Assembly: GCA_018240405.1 (NCBI GenBank)
Contig: JAFEFW010000620.1
Coordinates: forward strand, 1 to 64,000
Direction of reading: 5' to 3'
DNA length: 64,000 nt
Source of the DNA: Pseudomonadota bacterium
GTDB lineage: Bacteria > Pseudomonadota > Alphaproteobacteria > Acetobacterales > Acetobacteraceae
Part shown: positions 17,620 through 27,087 of the stretch, in pieces
How the letters are laid out: the number at the start of each line of letters is the position of its first letter
Numbering within the stretch: position 1 is the first letter of the stretch
Position numbers and translations under genes: made by a program
The notes under the pieces: generated by a model
The model's database searches: none
What the model saw: the letters and a program-made list of their open reading frames with translations, nothing else
Told to the model about the DNA's origin: nothing

Positions 17620-18089
17620 CGCAGCAGCCGCGCCCCAGCCTTTCCGGGCCGATGCGCGGCCGGAGGGGCGGCGGCCACACGTTGCGTCCCCGCCGGGTCC
17701 GACCATCCAATCCACGTGCACCCGATCGAAGCTGGGTAACGGCGCGCGGCGGGCAGCCCTCGCGGATGGCCGGGAGCGGGACCCCCCTGCCGCGCCAACG
17801 ACCGGCCGCCTGCTGGGCAGCGCCCCGTAGCTCCGTCACCCGTGCGGCCATTACCCCCTGCGGCAGTCGTTTACGCGTCCGTTACCCTTACGTCCGTCAC
17901 CGGGGCGCGCGGCGGCGGGCGCCATGGCCGCGGGCGGCCGCCTTTTGGCTGGACGCAGGCGCACCAGTCGTCGGAATGTAGGCCCCATCACAACTGTCCA
18001 AAACGGCCGGCTGACGCGTCCGGACGTCCGCACCCGTCGGTCCGCGCGCGTCTGTCTGCGCCCGTGTCCAACGCCGAGCGGAGCCCTTG
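17620..18089. other. GC-rich intergenic region upstream of the Hint-domain gene
   Basis: 470 bp between two same-strand genes. Frames on both strands are arginine/proline/alanine-rich and lack ribosome sites or recognisable domains. It presumably holds the promoter for the large downstream gene; I see no clear -35/-10 or -24/-12 element. No repeat or tRNA seen. Confidence 0.5.
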
Positions 18090-21000
18090 ATGACGCAGAC
18101 GAGCTTTGCTGTCGCCACCGAGACGCAACTTAACGATGCCATCCGCTCGATTGATGCCGGCGGCGCCAATGCGGCGGTCAACACGCACTATGCCATCGCG
18201 GTCACCGCCTCCATCGCGTTGAGCCAGGATCTGCTGGCGCTCAACCTCGATAGCGGTTCCTCGCTAACAATCGGGGGCGTCACCGGCGGCGGCTCGACGC
18301 CGCAGATGCGGACCATCGACGGCGGCGGCGCCTATCGTGGCTTCTTCGCCTATGCCGGCACGCTCACGCTGCAGCACCTTGCCATCCAGAACGCTCTGGC
18401 GGCCGGCGGCGCCGGCGGGACGGGCCGCAGCGCGGGCGCCGGCGGCGGCGGTGCAGGTCTGGGCGGCGGCCTGTTCGTCGCGACGGGCGCCAGCGTCACG
18501 CTCAGCGCTGTCAGCTTCAGCGGCAACGCGGCGCTGGGCGGCGCCGGTGGCACCGTGGTGGCCCCCGGCGGCACCAGTGCGGCGGGCGGGGGCGGCGGTC
18601 TGGGCGGTGCGGGCGGGACCGCGCAACCCCAGACATTCAGGGACGCCGGCGGCGGCGGCGTCGGATCGGGCGCCAACGGCCAGAGCGGAGCGGGCAATGC
18701 GGTTGCGGGGTCCGGCATCATCCCGGGTGCTGCCGGTGGCGGCGCCGGTGATCAGGGCGGCGCCGGCGGCGCTTCGGCCGGGGGTGGCGGCGGCTCCGCA
18801 TGGAACGGCGCCGGCGGCGGCGGCGGTGGGGTCGGCGGCGGCGCGGGGACCGGGACCGCCGGTGGCGGCTTTGGCGGCTTCGGCGGCGGTGGCGGCGGCG
18901 GCATCGTGGCCGGCGAAGCCGGTTTCGGCGGCGGTGGCGGCGGTTCCAACAACGGCTTCGGCGGTCCCGGCGGCTTCGGTGGCGGTGGCGGCGGTGGCGG
19001 CGTCGTAACCGGCGCCCAGGGCGGCTTGGCCGGTTTCGGCGGCGGCAACGGCGCTGCCCCTCATGGCGCCGGCGGCGGTGGCCTGGGGGCCGGCGGCGAC
19101 ATCTTCGTGCAGGAGGGCGGCCGCCTGACGATTGCCGGCGGTTCCGTGCTAAACCAAGGCAGCGTGACCGCCGGTGCCGCGGGCGGATCGGGCGCCCAGG
19201 CGGGTCAGGCTTATGGCGATGGCCTGTTCATCCAGGGCACGCTGCAGACTGTCACCCTGGTGGCGCTGGCCGGCGAGACCGTTTCGATCGCCGGCGCGAT
19301 CGTCGACATGACCAGCGCCCGGGATCCGAGCGGAAGCACCGGCGTGGGTAATTTGGACCTCGACGGTGAGGGCACGATCGCACTCGGCGGATCGGTGGCG
19401 CTGGCCGGGACCATCGCCTTCGATCCCGCCGCCGCCGCCACGCTGCATCTGGCCGCTACCGCGCTGAATGGCGGCACGCTGAATGCAACGCTGGCCGGGC
19501 TGACATTCGATGACCAGATCGACCTCGCCAGCCTCGCCTATACCAGCGGCGCGCAGGCCTCGGTCGATGCCAGCGGGCGGCTGACCGTCATCGCCAACCG
19601 CTCGACCACCACGCTGCCGACCGCGGACCTCGCCGCCGGCACGCCGTTCGTTGTCGCCGGCGACGGCAAGGGCGGCACGTTGGTGCGCTTGCAGCAGATC
19701 AGCGTCGCCACCGAGGCGGATCTCAACGCGGCGATCCGCCTGCTCGACCTGGGCGTCGCGCCTGGAGCCTATGTCATCCGCCTGACCGCCTCGATCACGC
19801 TGACGCAGGACCTGCTGGCCCTGAACCTGGCGAACGGCACGTCCGTGACCATCGAGGGTGACGACGGCGCCGGGCATGCCGCGGTGCAGACGATCGACGG
19901 CGGCGGCCGGTTCCGTGGCGTCCTTGCCTATGCCGGCGCCGTCACGCTGCAGGACCTGACGATCCGGAACGCTCGGGCAGTGGGCGGCGACGGCGGGTCC
20001 GGTGGGCCGGGTTACGGCGCGGGTGGCGGCGGCGCGGGCCTCGGTGGCGGCCTGTTCGTCGCGTCCGGCGCCAATGTCACCCTGTCCAACGTCACCTTCA
20101 GCGACAATGCGGCCACCGGCGGCGCCGGCGGCGGGGCCGTTGCCGGCGGCGGTGGCGGTGGCGGCGGTGGATTGGGGGGCGTCGGCGGCAGCGGCATTGC
20201 CGGGGCGCCGTATGGCGGCGGCGGCGGTGTGGGCGTCACGGCCGGCGGACAATACGGGCCCGGCAATGCTGGGCCCGGTGCCGGCATTGTCCCCGGCGCA
20301 CCCGGCGGCGGGACGGGGGATCTCGCCAATGGCGCCGGCGGGGCGTCCGGTGGCGGCGGCGGCGCGGGTGCTCTCATCGTCGCCGGGGGCGGTGGCGTGG
20401 ACGGCGTCAGCCAACCCGCCGGCTATGGCGGCTTCGGCGGTGGCGGCGGCGCCGGCGCGGGGATCGGCGGCAATGGCGGCCTGGGCGGCGGCGGCGGCGG
20501 AGGCCCCCCGCTTGGCATCGGCGGCAACGGCGGCTTCGGCGGCGGTGGCGGCGGTGGCGCACAAACCACGGGCAATGGCGGGTTCGGCGGCGGCCAGGCC
20601 GCGGCGGCGAACGGTGGGGCTGGAATCGCCGGCGGCGGCGGCCTTGGCGCCGGCGGCGACATCTTCGTGCAGGAGGGCGGCGTCCTGACCTTGGCCGGCG
20701 GCGTCCTGCTGAACCAGGGCACTGTCACGCCGGGCGCCGGCGGAGCGGGTGGGCAGCCCGGTAGAGCCTACGGCGAGGCGTTGTTCATCCAGGGCAACCA
20801 GAGCGTGACGCTGGCGCCGCCGGCGGGCCAGACGCTCACCATCGCCGGCACGGTCACCGACATGACCAGCGCGCAGGACGCCAGCCGGCAGCAGGGTGCC
20901 GGCACACTGCTGCTGACCAGCGCCGGCACCGTGGCGCTGAATGGGCCGGTTGCCTTGGCCGGCGGCATCGGCTTCGGCCCGACCGCCGCGGCAATGCTGC

Positions 21001-23519
21001 AGCTTGGCTCGATCGCCCTGGCCGGCGGCACGCTGCATGCCCCGCTGAGCGGGTTGAACTTCGACGACCTCCTCGACCTGACGGACCTGCCCTACAGCAA
21101 GGGCGCCCAGGCCGCGGTCAATGCCGCCGGGCAGATCACCGTGGCTGCCGGCGGCACCACCGACGTGCTGCCGACCACCGACCTCGCCGCCGGTACACCG
21201 ATGCTGACGTCGCCGGATGGCAAGGGCGGCACGCTGGTGCGGGTGGGGCGGGTCAGCGTCAGCAGCCAGGCCGAACTGAACGCGGCCATCCGCTCGATCG
21301 ACACCTCGACGGTGATCGGCGCCTACGTGATCGATCTGACCGCCTCGATCACGCTGACCGAGGATCTGCTCGCGCTGAACCTGCCGACCGGCTCCTCGGT
21401 CACGATCCAAGGTACTGACGGCGCCGGCAACGCCAAGGCACAGGTCATTGACGGCGCCAACACGTATCGCGGCTTTTTCGCCTTCGCCGGGACGGTAACC
21501 CTGCAGGATCTGACCATCCAGCATGCGCGCGCCGTGGGCGGAGCCGGCGGCACGGCGAACAATGCCGGCGCCGGCGGCGGCGGGGCCGGGTTGGGCGGCG
21601 GTCTGTTCGTCGCGTCCGGCGCCGCGGTGACCCTGACCAATGTGACCTTCAGCGGCAACGCGGCGACCGGAGGCGCCGGCGGGCAGGCATTCGACTCATC
21701 CTGGCAGGGTGCCGGTGGCGGTGGCGGCCTTGGCGGTGCGGGCGGTTCCACCCTACCGAACGTCCATCGCGACGGTGGCGGCGGCGGAGTGGGCGTAGCC
21801 GCCACCGGGCAGACCGGACCGAACAATGCGGCTGCCGGCGTCGGGATCATCCCCGGTGTGCCCGGCGGCGGTGTGGGCGATGACGGCGTGGTTCCCGGCA
21901 CCGGCCAACCGGGCGCCCCGTCCGCCGGGGGCGGCGGTGCCTCCGGGACGACCGGGCAGGGCGGCGGCGGCGGCGGCATCGGCGGCGGCAGCCTGGCCAA
22001 TGGCGTGGGGGTCGGTTTCGGCGGCTTCGGCGGCGGTGGCGGCGGCGGCATCTTCGCCGGCGACGGCGGCTTCGGCGGCGGCGGCGGCGGGCGTATTGCC
22101 GACCCCGGCGGCCATGGCGGCTTCGGCGGCGGCGGCGGCGGCGGGGTCTCCACCGGTCCCTTTGGGGGGCTGGGCGGCTTCGGCGGCGGCAATGCCGCCG
22201 GCTACGGCTTTGCCACCAACGCCGGCGGCGGCCTGGGTGCGGGCGGCGACATATTCATCCAGGAAGGCGGCCGCCTGACGATTGAGGGCGGCTCTGTCCT
22301 CAACCAGGCCGTCGTCAACCCGGGTGGCGCGGGGGCTGGCGCGCAGCCTGGCCGAGCCTATGGCGACGGCGTCTTCATCCAGGGCAACCAATCGCTCGTT
22401 CTGGCGCCCGCGGCGGGGCAGAGCCTGTCGATCAACGGGGTCATCGCCGATATGACCGGATCGAAGGATCAGAGCGGCGAGACCGGCGCGGGCAGTGTCG
22501 TCGTCGACGGCGGCGGGGTGGTCGCGCTGGCGGCGGACAACACCTTCACGGGGGGCGTCGTGCTCCAGCACGGCACGCTGTCGCTGCACGGTGCGCCGCA
22601 GGGCGCCGGCAGCGGCACGATCACCTTCGCGCCCGCCGTCGATAGCGTGCTGGTGGTGAGCGCGGGACCAACCGCGGTGGCCAACCCGATCACCGGCTTC
22701 ACGACGGGTGACCGGCTGCTGTTCGACAATATCGGTTTCGTGGCCGGACAGAGTACCGCGGTCATTAGCAAGGGCACGCTGACCTACACCGCGCCGTCCG
22801 GTCATGCGTCGCTGCTGCTGAACGGAATTGCCGATGGCACGGCCTTCGCCGCGTCGAGCGCAGGCGCCGGCGGGTCGTTTGTCGAACTGTCGGCAGCGCA
22901 GCCCGCGCCCTGCTTCCTGCAAGGCACCCGCATCCTGACGCCGGACGGCGAGGTGGCGGTGGAGGATCTGCGGTTTGGCGATCTCGTGCTGACGCATGAC
23001 GACACACCGGCCCGCGTCATCTGGGTGGGCCAGCGAACCGTGTCCTGTGCGGCGCATCCGCATCCGGAACGGGTCTGGCCGGTTCGGATCAGCGCCGGCG
23101 CCTTCGGGCGCGGACGGCCGCGGCGCGATCTGTTCCTGTCACCGGATCATTGCCTGTATCTGGATCAGGTGCTGATCCCGGTGAAGTGCCTGATCGACGG
23201 TCAGGCGATCGCGCAGGTGAAACTGGACGCCCTGACATATTATCATGTGGAACTACCGCGGCATGGCGTCCTGCTCGCCGAGGGGCTGGAGTCGGAATCG
23301 TACCTGGATTCCAACGGGCGCAGCAATTTCGGCAACGGTGGTACGGTGCTGCGGCTGTTCCCGGATTTCGCCTCGGTGTCGGACGATGCTGCTCTGCTGT
23401 GGGAGGCGTTGGCCTGCGCTCCGCGGCGCGTCACCGGCCCCGAGGTCGCCGCGGTGCGCCGGCGCCTGAGCCGCCGGCGCCGTGCCGCGGGCGGGACAGG
23501 GCGGCGCCGCAAGGCCTGA
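18090..23519 (+). CDS. Giant three-repeat glycine-rich surface protein with C-terminal Hint domain
   Basis: A 1,809-residue protein. Three tandem ~520-residue units cover ~1-1480. Each opens with a parallel beta-helix-like part (ATETQLNDAIRSID, SIALSQDLLALNL, TLTLQHLAIQNA), continues with GGGGAGLGGGLFVASGA, a FSGNAATGG step and long glycine runs, and closes with GLGAGGDIFVQEGG and a beta segment. After a beta-rich linker, residues ~1605-1755 form a Hint_2-type Hint domain: cysteine in PCFLQGTRILTPDGE, VEDLRFGDLVLT, histidine in FLSPDHCLYLD. Hint domains are self-processing protein modules. I see no cysteine before the Hint domain, and no N-terminal signal, so type I export is possible (inference). 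The tail is arginine-rich. ATG 18090 has GGAG at 7-nt spacing. Function unknown; surface or biofilm role inferred. Confidence 0.82.
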   Translation: MTQTSFAVATETQLNDAIRSIDAGGANAAVNTHYAIAVTASIALSQDLLALNLDSGSSLTIGGVTGGGSTPQMRTIDGGGAYRGFFAYAGTLTLQHLAIQNALAAGGAGGTGRSAGAGGGGAGLGGGLFVATGASVTLSAVSFSGNAALGGAGGTVVAPGGTSAAGGGGGLGGAGGTAQPQTFRDAGGGGVGSGANGQSGAGNAVAGSGIIPGAAGGGAGDQGGAGGASAGGGGGSAWNGAGGGGGGVGGGAGTGTAGGGFGGFGGGGGGGIVAGEAGFGGGGGGSNNGFGGPGGFGGGGGGGGVVTGAQGGLAGFGGGNGAAPHGAGGGGLGAGGDIFVQEGGRLTIAGGSVLNQGSVTAGAAGGSGAQAGQAYGDGLFIQGTLQTVTLVALAGETVSIAGAIVDMTSARDPSGSTGVGNLDLDGEGTIALGGSVALAGTIAFDPAAAATLHLAATALNGGTLNATLAGLTFDDQIDLASLAYTSGAQASVDASGRLTVIANRSTTTLPTADLAAGTPFVVAGDGKGGTLVRLQQISVATEADLNAAIRLLDLGVAPGAYVIRLTASITLTQDLLALNLANGTSVTIEGDDGAGHAAVQTIDGGGRFRGVLAYAGAVTLQDLTIRNARAVGGDGGSGGPGYGAGGGGAGLGGGLFVASGANVTLSNVTFSDNAATGGAGGGAVAGGGGGGGGGLGGVGGSGIAGAPYGGGGGVGVTAGGQYGPGNAGPGAGIVPGAPGGGTGDLANGAGGASGGGGGAGALIVAGGGGVDGVSQPAGYGGFGGGGGAGAGIGGNGGLGGGGGGGPPLGIGGNGGFGGGGGGGAQTTGNGGFGGGQAAAANGGAGIAGGGGLGAGGDIFVQEGGVLTLAGGVLLNQGTVTPGAGGAGGQPGRAYGEALFIQGNQSVTLAPPAGQTLTIAGTVTDMTSAQDASRQQGAGTLLLTSAGTVALNGPVALAGGIGFGPTAAAMLQLGSIALAGGTLHAPLSGLNFDDLLDLTDLPYSKGAQAAVNAAGQITVAAGGTTDVLPTTDLAAGTPMLTSPDGKGGTLVRVGRVSVSSQAELNAAIRSIDTSTVIGAYVIDLTASITLTEDLLALNLPTGSSVTIQGTDGAGNAKAQVIDGANTYRGFFAFAGTVTLQDLTIQHARAVGGAGGTANNAGAGGGGAGLGGGLFVASGAAVTLTNVTFSGNAATGGAGGQAFDSSWQGAGGGGGLGGAGGSTLPNVHRDGGGGGVGVAATGQTGPNNAAAGVGIIPGVPGGGVGDDGVVPGTGQPGAPSAGGGGASGTTGQGGGGGGIGGGSLANGVGVGFGGFGGGGGGGIFAGDGGFGGGGGGRIADPGGHGGFGGGGGGGVSTGPFGGLGGFGGGNAAGYGFATNAGGGLGAGGDIFIQEGGRLTIEGGSVLNQAVVNPGGAGAGAQPGRAYGDGVFIQGNQSLVLAPAAGQSLSINGVIADMTGSKDQSGETGAGSVVVDGGGVVALAADNTFTGGVVLQHGTLSLHGAPQGAGSGTITFAPAVDSVLVVSAGPTAVANPITGFTTGDRLLFDNIGFVAGQSTAVISKGTLTYTAPSGHASLLLNGIADGTAFAASSAGAGGSFVELSAAQPAPCFLQGTRILTPDGEVAVEDLRFGDLVLTHDDTPARVIWVGQRTVSCAAHPHPERVWPVRISAGAFGRGRPRRDLFLSPDHCLYLDQVLIPVKCLIDGQAIAQVKLDALTYYHVELPRHGVLLAEGLESESYLDSNGRSNFGNGGTVLRLFPDFASVSDDAALLWEALACAPRRVTGPEVAAVRRRLSRRRRAAGGTGRRRKA
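18105..22540 (+). repeat. Three ~1.55-kb tandem coding repeats
   Basis: Unit starts are near 18105 (ATETQLNDAIRSID), 19699 (ATEADLNAAIRLLD) and 21252 (SSQAELNAAIRSID), giving periods of about 1,594 and 1,553 bp. Each unit repeats the same order of beta segment, glycine-rich section and closing IFVQEGG/IFIQEGG section. The third unit ends near 22540 where the pre-Hint linker starts. Units differ mainly in length of the glycine runs, as expected from slippage and recombination. Confidence 0.85.
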
Positions 23520-23710
23520 GGGCGGGCGGCAGCACGGTCATGGCGAAGTAATATCATATGGTATGGTTTTATAGGAGCCGACGGTTGCCGGCCCGGACGG
23601 GCGGGGCATCACGATAACCGTGCCGGCACGCTTCGGCGGCACTTTCGGCATGATCCTCTGACGCCGGCAACGGACACACCGCAACGAGGCGTGTAGATTC
23701 CGATCAGGCT

Positions 23711-24520
23711 CTACGGTACCGGCACGCCGATCGCCTTCAGCCTTGCATTCGCCCGTCCGGCGCGCGCTTTCAAGCCATCCAGATAGGTGCTGACATCGGT
23801 GCCCGGGAGGTTCAGCACCCGGCAGCCGAGGTTCCAGTATTCCTCGATCTGCGCCTCGGTCTCCGCCGATCCGCGGCATAGTTTGCCATGCGCCGCGCAG
23901 GCCTCGGCAATCCGGCGCACGGCCGCTCTGAAGGTCGGATGCTCCAACTGCAGGTGCACGCCAAGCCGGGCGCTGAGGTCGGAGTGGCCGTAGGCGATCA
24001 TGTCGATGCCGTCCACGGCGGCGATGGCCTCGACATTCTCCAACCCTTCGAGCGATTCGATCGAGACACAGGTGATGATATTGGCGTTGGCCCACGGCGC
24101 ATACTCGGTGGCATGGCGTGCGCCGTAGCCGCGATAGCCGGTGTGCATGCCCTGGCCGGAGATGCCGCGATTGCCCAGAGGCGGATATTTCGCCTCCCGC
24201 ACGATAGCGTGGGCCTCCTCCACCGTGTCGACGTCCGAAACCTGGATGCCCATGATCCCCTGGTCGAGGATCGCCGGGATCAGGTTGGTGAAGGATTTGT
24301 GGATGCGCACGATGGCCGAGACATCCGTCGCCTGAAACCATCCGGCGAGATCGGCGATCGTTTCCAGATCGAAGGCGCCGTGCTCGTGGTCGATCATGCA
24401 ATAGTCGAAGCCGGAGGCTTCGATGATCCATGGCACGCCACGTGACGCGAACTCCTTCAGCCCGGTGCCGAGCGCGGCACGGCCTTCGCGGACGGCCCGG
24501 TGGATGCTGTTGTCTTTCAT
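23711..24520 (-). CDS. HpcH/HpaI-family aldolase
   Basis: A 269-residue class II aldolase of the HpcH/HpaI/citrate-lyase-beta superfamily, which cleaves 2-keto-hydroxy acids to pyruvate plus an aldehyde using a divalent metal. Visible motifs: MIDHEHGAFD (base and substrate region), GIMGIQVSDVDTVEEA, IESLEGLENVEAIAAVDGIDM (metal-binding Glu and Asp). The start at 24520 (MKDNSIHRAVREG) is preferred over the ATG at 24589, because the extra N-terminal residues would be encoded by a dispersed palindromic repeat at 24549-24580. The natural substrate cannot be named. It lies downstream of the GMC oxidoreductase on the same strand, 177 bp apart. Confidence 0.85.
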   Translation of the reverse strand: MKDNSIHRAVREGRAALGTGLKEFASRGVPWIIEASGFDYCMIDHEHGAFDLETIADLAGWFQATDVSAIVRIHKSFTNLIPAILDQGIMGIQVSDVDTVEEAHAIVREAKYPPLGNRGISGQGMHTGYRGYGARHATEYAPWANANIITCVSIESLEGLENVEAIAAVDGIDMIAYGHSDLSARLGVHLQLEHPTFRAAVRRIAEACAAHGKLCRGSAETEAQIEEYWNLGCRVLNLPGTDVSTYLDGLKARAGRANARLKAIGVPVP

Positions 24521-24548
24521 GGAGTGTATGGCCCTCCCCAATTCTTCT

Positions 24549-24653
24549 GTCATGGCAGGCGCGGGACTGCCATCCACGTCTAGTGCCATTCATGTAGGCT
24601 AAAACAGCGATCGGCGGCGAAGGCGTGGATGGCGGGCCTGCGCCCGCCATGAC
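24549..24653. repeat. Inverted pair of REP-like palindromic elements
   Basis: Copy A (24549-24580) and copy B (24622-24653) are 32-nt near-identical sequences in opposite orientation; the shared core reads GTCATGGC, a variable GC arm, then GCCATCCACG. Each copy is itself palindromic around GGC/GCC arms. A related partial core occurs at ~63530-63546 beside cynS. Paired inverted copies between genes are typical of bacterial interspersed mosaic elements. Confidence 0.65.
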
Positions 24654-24697
24654 GGTTGTCATGTGGTCTGCGGACCTTGCCGCCGCCCCAACGACGA

Positions 24698-26311
24698 TTA
24701 CGCCGCCAGGCGCTCCCGTGCCGAGGCCCTGATCATCTGCGCGCCTTTTTCCGCGATCATGATGGTTGGCGCATTGGTGTTGTTCGACGTTACCGCCGGC
24801 ATAATGGAGGCGTCGATCACCCGCAGCCCGTCCATTCCGTGCACCCGCAACTGGTCGTCCACCACAGCCAGCGGATGCTGCCCCATCATGCAGGTGCAGC
24901 TTGCATGATAGCACGTGCCGCCGTAGCGCCGAGCGTAGTCGAGCAATTCGTCGTCGGTCTGGACGTCCTTGCCGGGGAGGCTTTCGGCCTGCACGTACGG
25001 CGCCAGCGCCGGCGTCTCGAACATCTTTCGCGCGAAACGAAGGCCGCCGAGCAGTGCCATGCGGTCGGTCTCGTCCGACAGATAGCGCGGATTGATCAGC
25101 GGCATGTCCTCGGGCCGGTTCGACGTGGCCTTCACGTACCCGCGTGACAGCGGCCGCATCTGCCAGGCGCCGGCGCTGACGCCAGGAGTTTCCTCCAGTT
25201 CGCCGATCTGCCCGTTCTTGAAGCTGCCGGGCGCGAAGGTGATCTGCATGTCGGAGGTGGCCGAGGACTCCAGCACCTTCACGGACGCTGCAACCAGCGA
25301 TGGGCTGTAGGTCAGGATGCCCTTGCCGGTCGCCAGCCAGCGCAGCACCTCCATCGCCAGTGGAATGCCGCGCGACTTTTCGTTCGCCGTCGGCAGGCCC
25401 TCCACCGGGTGCGAAATGCGCGCCTGGAAATGATCCTGCATGTTGCGGCCGACACCCTTCAGCTCGTGCACGACCGAAACGCCGATTTCTCCCAGATGCT
25501 CTGCATCGCCGACGCCAGAGAGTTGCAGGATGTGCGGCGAGCCGATGGCGCCCGCCGACAGGATCACCTCACGCGTCGCCGTGGCACGATCAATGGCGCC
25601 GTGGCGGGCGAATTCCACGCCAACCGCACGCTTGCCTTCGAACACCACGCGGCGGACCATGGTGTCGGTGATCAGTTGCAGGTTCGGTCGCGACAGTGCC
25701 TGCGCCAGGTAGGTGCGCGCTGCGCTGGCGCGCCGGCGTCCATTGCGGGTCTGCTGGCACCAGCCGATCGTGTTCACCGAGTTATGGCCGATGCCGTTCA
25801 CGTCCTCCTGGTATTCCAGGCCGAGTTGCTTGCCGGCTTCCACCACCGTTGCGCAGAGCGGCGAGCGGTCCATGTTTGATGTGGTCAGCGGGCCACCCTT
25901 GCCGCGGACCGCGTTCTCCCGCCCTTCCCAATTCTCGGCGGCCCTGAACAGCGGCAGGCAGTCGTCCCAGCTCCAGCCGCGGTTGCCCTGCTGCGCCCAG
26001 TGGTCGTAATCCTCGGGCTGGCCGCGGATGTAGACCAATCCGTTGATCGAGGACGACCCGCCGACGACGCGGCCGCGGGTGTAGACGATCGCCCGGCCGT
26101 TCGTTCCGGCATCCGGTTCGGAGCGGTATTTCCAGGTAAGCTTGTCGTGGTCGAGCATCTTGAAGAAGCCGGCCGGCACATGGATCAGCGGATTATGGTC
26201 CTTGCTACCGGCCTCGATCAGGATGACGCGCGTGCTGGGGTCCTCGGTCAGCCTTGTCGCCAGGACGCAGCCCGCCGATCCGGCGCCCACGATCACGTAG
26301 TCTGCTTGCAT
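24698..26311 (-). CDS. GMC-family FAD oxidoreductase (choline dehydrogenase-like)
   Basis: A 537-residue flavoprotein. The N-terminal Rossmann motif [14 protein letters not shown] lies at ~7-20, followed by [15 protein letters not shown] (GMC signature 1) and [17 protein letters not shown] (signature 2). The active-site histidine is in [12 protein letters not shown] and the second polar residue in [13 protein letters not shown] enzymes oxidise alcohols to aldehydes or ketones; choline, glucose and aryl alcohols are known substrates. The substrate is not readable. ATG 26311 is chosen over upstream in-frame codons because AGGAAACC precedes it and the Rossmann fold starts six residues later. The HpcH/HpaI aldolase gene follows 177 bp downstream, consistent with a catabolic pair. 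Confidence 0.9.
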   Translation of the reverse strand: MQADYVIVGAGSAGCVLATRLTEDPSTRVILIEAGSKDHNPLIHVPAGFFKMLDHDKLTWKYRSEPDAGTNGRAIVYTRGRVVGGSSSINGLVYIRGQPEDYDHWAQQGNRGWSWDDCLPLFRAAENWEGRENAVRGKGGPLTTSNMDRSPLCATVVEAGKQLGLEYQEDVNGIGHNSVNTIGWCQQTRNGRRRASAARTYLAQALSRPNLQLITDTMVRRVVFEGKRAVGVEFARHGAIDRATATREVILSAGAIGSPHILQLSGVGDAEHLGEIGVSVVHELKGVGRNMQDHFQARISHPVEGLPTANEKSRGIPLAMEVLRWLATGKGILTYSPSLVAASVKVLESSATSDMQITFAPGSFKNGQIGELEETPGVSAGAWQMRPLSRGYVKATSNRPEDMPLINPRYLSDETDRMALLGGLRFARKMFETPALAPYVQAESLPGKDVQTDDELLDYARRYGGTCYHASCTCMMGQHPLAVVDDQLRVHGMDGLRVIDASIMPAVTSNNTNAPTIMIAEKGAQMIRASARERLAA

Positions 26312-26616
26312 GGTTTCCTGCCTGCGGTCGTTGATTGTCCCGAGTGTGCATCGCGCTTGCCGCCTTGTCCAAGCCGCGGAACGATGCCGGCGCATGTTGA
26401 CGCGGTGTACGCCGGCGACGCGGGCGGTGGAGCCGAAGACGCACCCGCTGCCACCGGCCAAGGATTTCATTTGCGCCACCGTTGCGTCAGACTGTTTGGC
26501 GGCGTGCCGGCGCGGAAAGCCGGAGGTTCAAGTCCAGGCGTTGATCAGGCGATCAGCGCGTACCGCGGCTACCGTCGCAGAACGGTCGCAGGATCAGTCA
26601 ACAAGGGAGAAAACGC
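26312..26616. other. Divergent promoter region between GMC oxidoreductase and cupin genes
   Basis: 305 bp between divergently transcribed genes. It must hold promoters for both, but no clear consensus element is visible. A strong ribosome site (AAGGGAG) precedes the cupin ATG. No repeat or RNA gene seen. Confidence 0.5.
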
Positions 26617-26994
26617 ATGAAGGTCGTCACGCTCAAGGATATCCCTGAACTCCCCGCACCCGGAGCGGCCGAACCAACCGATGGCTATGCCGGACCCGTA
26701 CACCGCACGCGCCAGACCATCATCGAGTCCGGCGAGTCGGAGAATTTCAACTGCAGCATTGTGAACTTCAGCAAGGGCTGCAATACCGGCTGGCACGTGC
26801 ACGACTGCGATCAGATCCTGATCGTCACGTCTGGCAGCGGCTGGGTTGCGACGGAAACAGAGCGGCACGAGATCAAGGTCGGTGACGTCGCCCACGTCAA
26901 GGCCGGCGAGCGCCATTGGCATGGCGCCAAGGCCGACACCACGATGGGCCACATCACCATCACGCTGGCAAGCGGCAAGGCAGTCTGGGGCTGA
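26617..26994 (+). CDS. Small cupin-domain protein
   Basis: A 125-residue single cupin. The two cupin motifs are clear: GWHVHDCDQILIVTSGSG (metal histidines) and VGDVAHVKAGERHWHGA. Cupins of this size are often involved in sugar or aromatic-compound metabolism, or act as small metal-dependent dioxygenases or isomerases; the sequence does not tell which. Close relatives are found fused or next to carboxymuconolactone decarboxylase genes. It has no signal peptide. The ATG 26617 follows AAGGGAG. It is divergent from the GMC oxidoreductase and convergent with the BNR-repeat gene. Confidence 0.85.
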   Translation: MKVVTLKDIPELPAPGAAEPTDGYAGPVHRTRQTIIESGESENFNCSIVNFSKGCNTGWHVHDCDQILIVTSGSGWVATETERHEIKVGDVAHVKAGERHWHGAKADTTMGHITITLASGKAVWG

Positions 26995-27087
26995 GTACAG
27001 AGGGAAATATCCGCTGGTCGTTTCCCGGCGGATACTTCTGCCTCCCGATACCGGTGCAGCCAGTGCTCTGCTTTGGCAAAGCCCCGA

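Noticed and set aside
18737-19064. Proline-rich minus-strand frames (PPPKPAKPP-type)
   Set aside because: Reverse complement of GGN glycine codons gives CCN proline codons; a composition artefact.
19149-21524. A 791-codon open frame antisense to the Hint-domain repeat gene
   Set aside because: It mirrors the GGC/GCC-rich repeats, has no ribosome site and only composition-driven alanine/arginine/aspartate runs; the plus-strand frame has clear domains.
21753-23063. A 436-codon minus-strand open frame
   Set aside because: Antisense shadow of the Hint gene's third repeat, caused by GC-rich third positions.
18090-23519. Repeats as a CRISPR array
   Set aside because: Period is ~1.55 kb and coding; no short direct repeats with unique spacers of even size.
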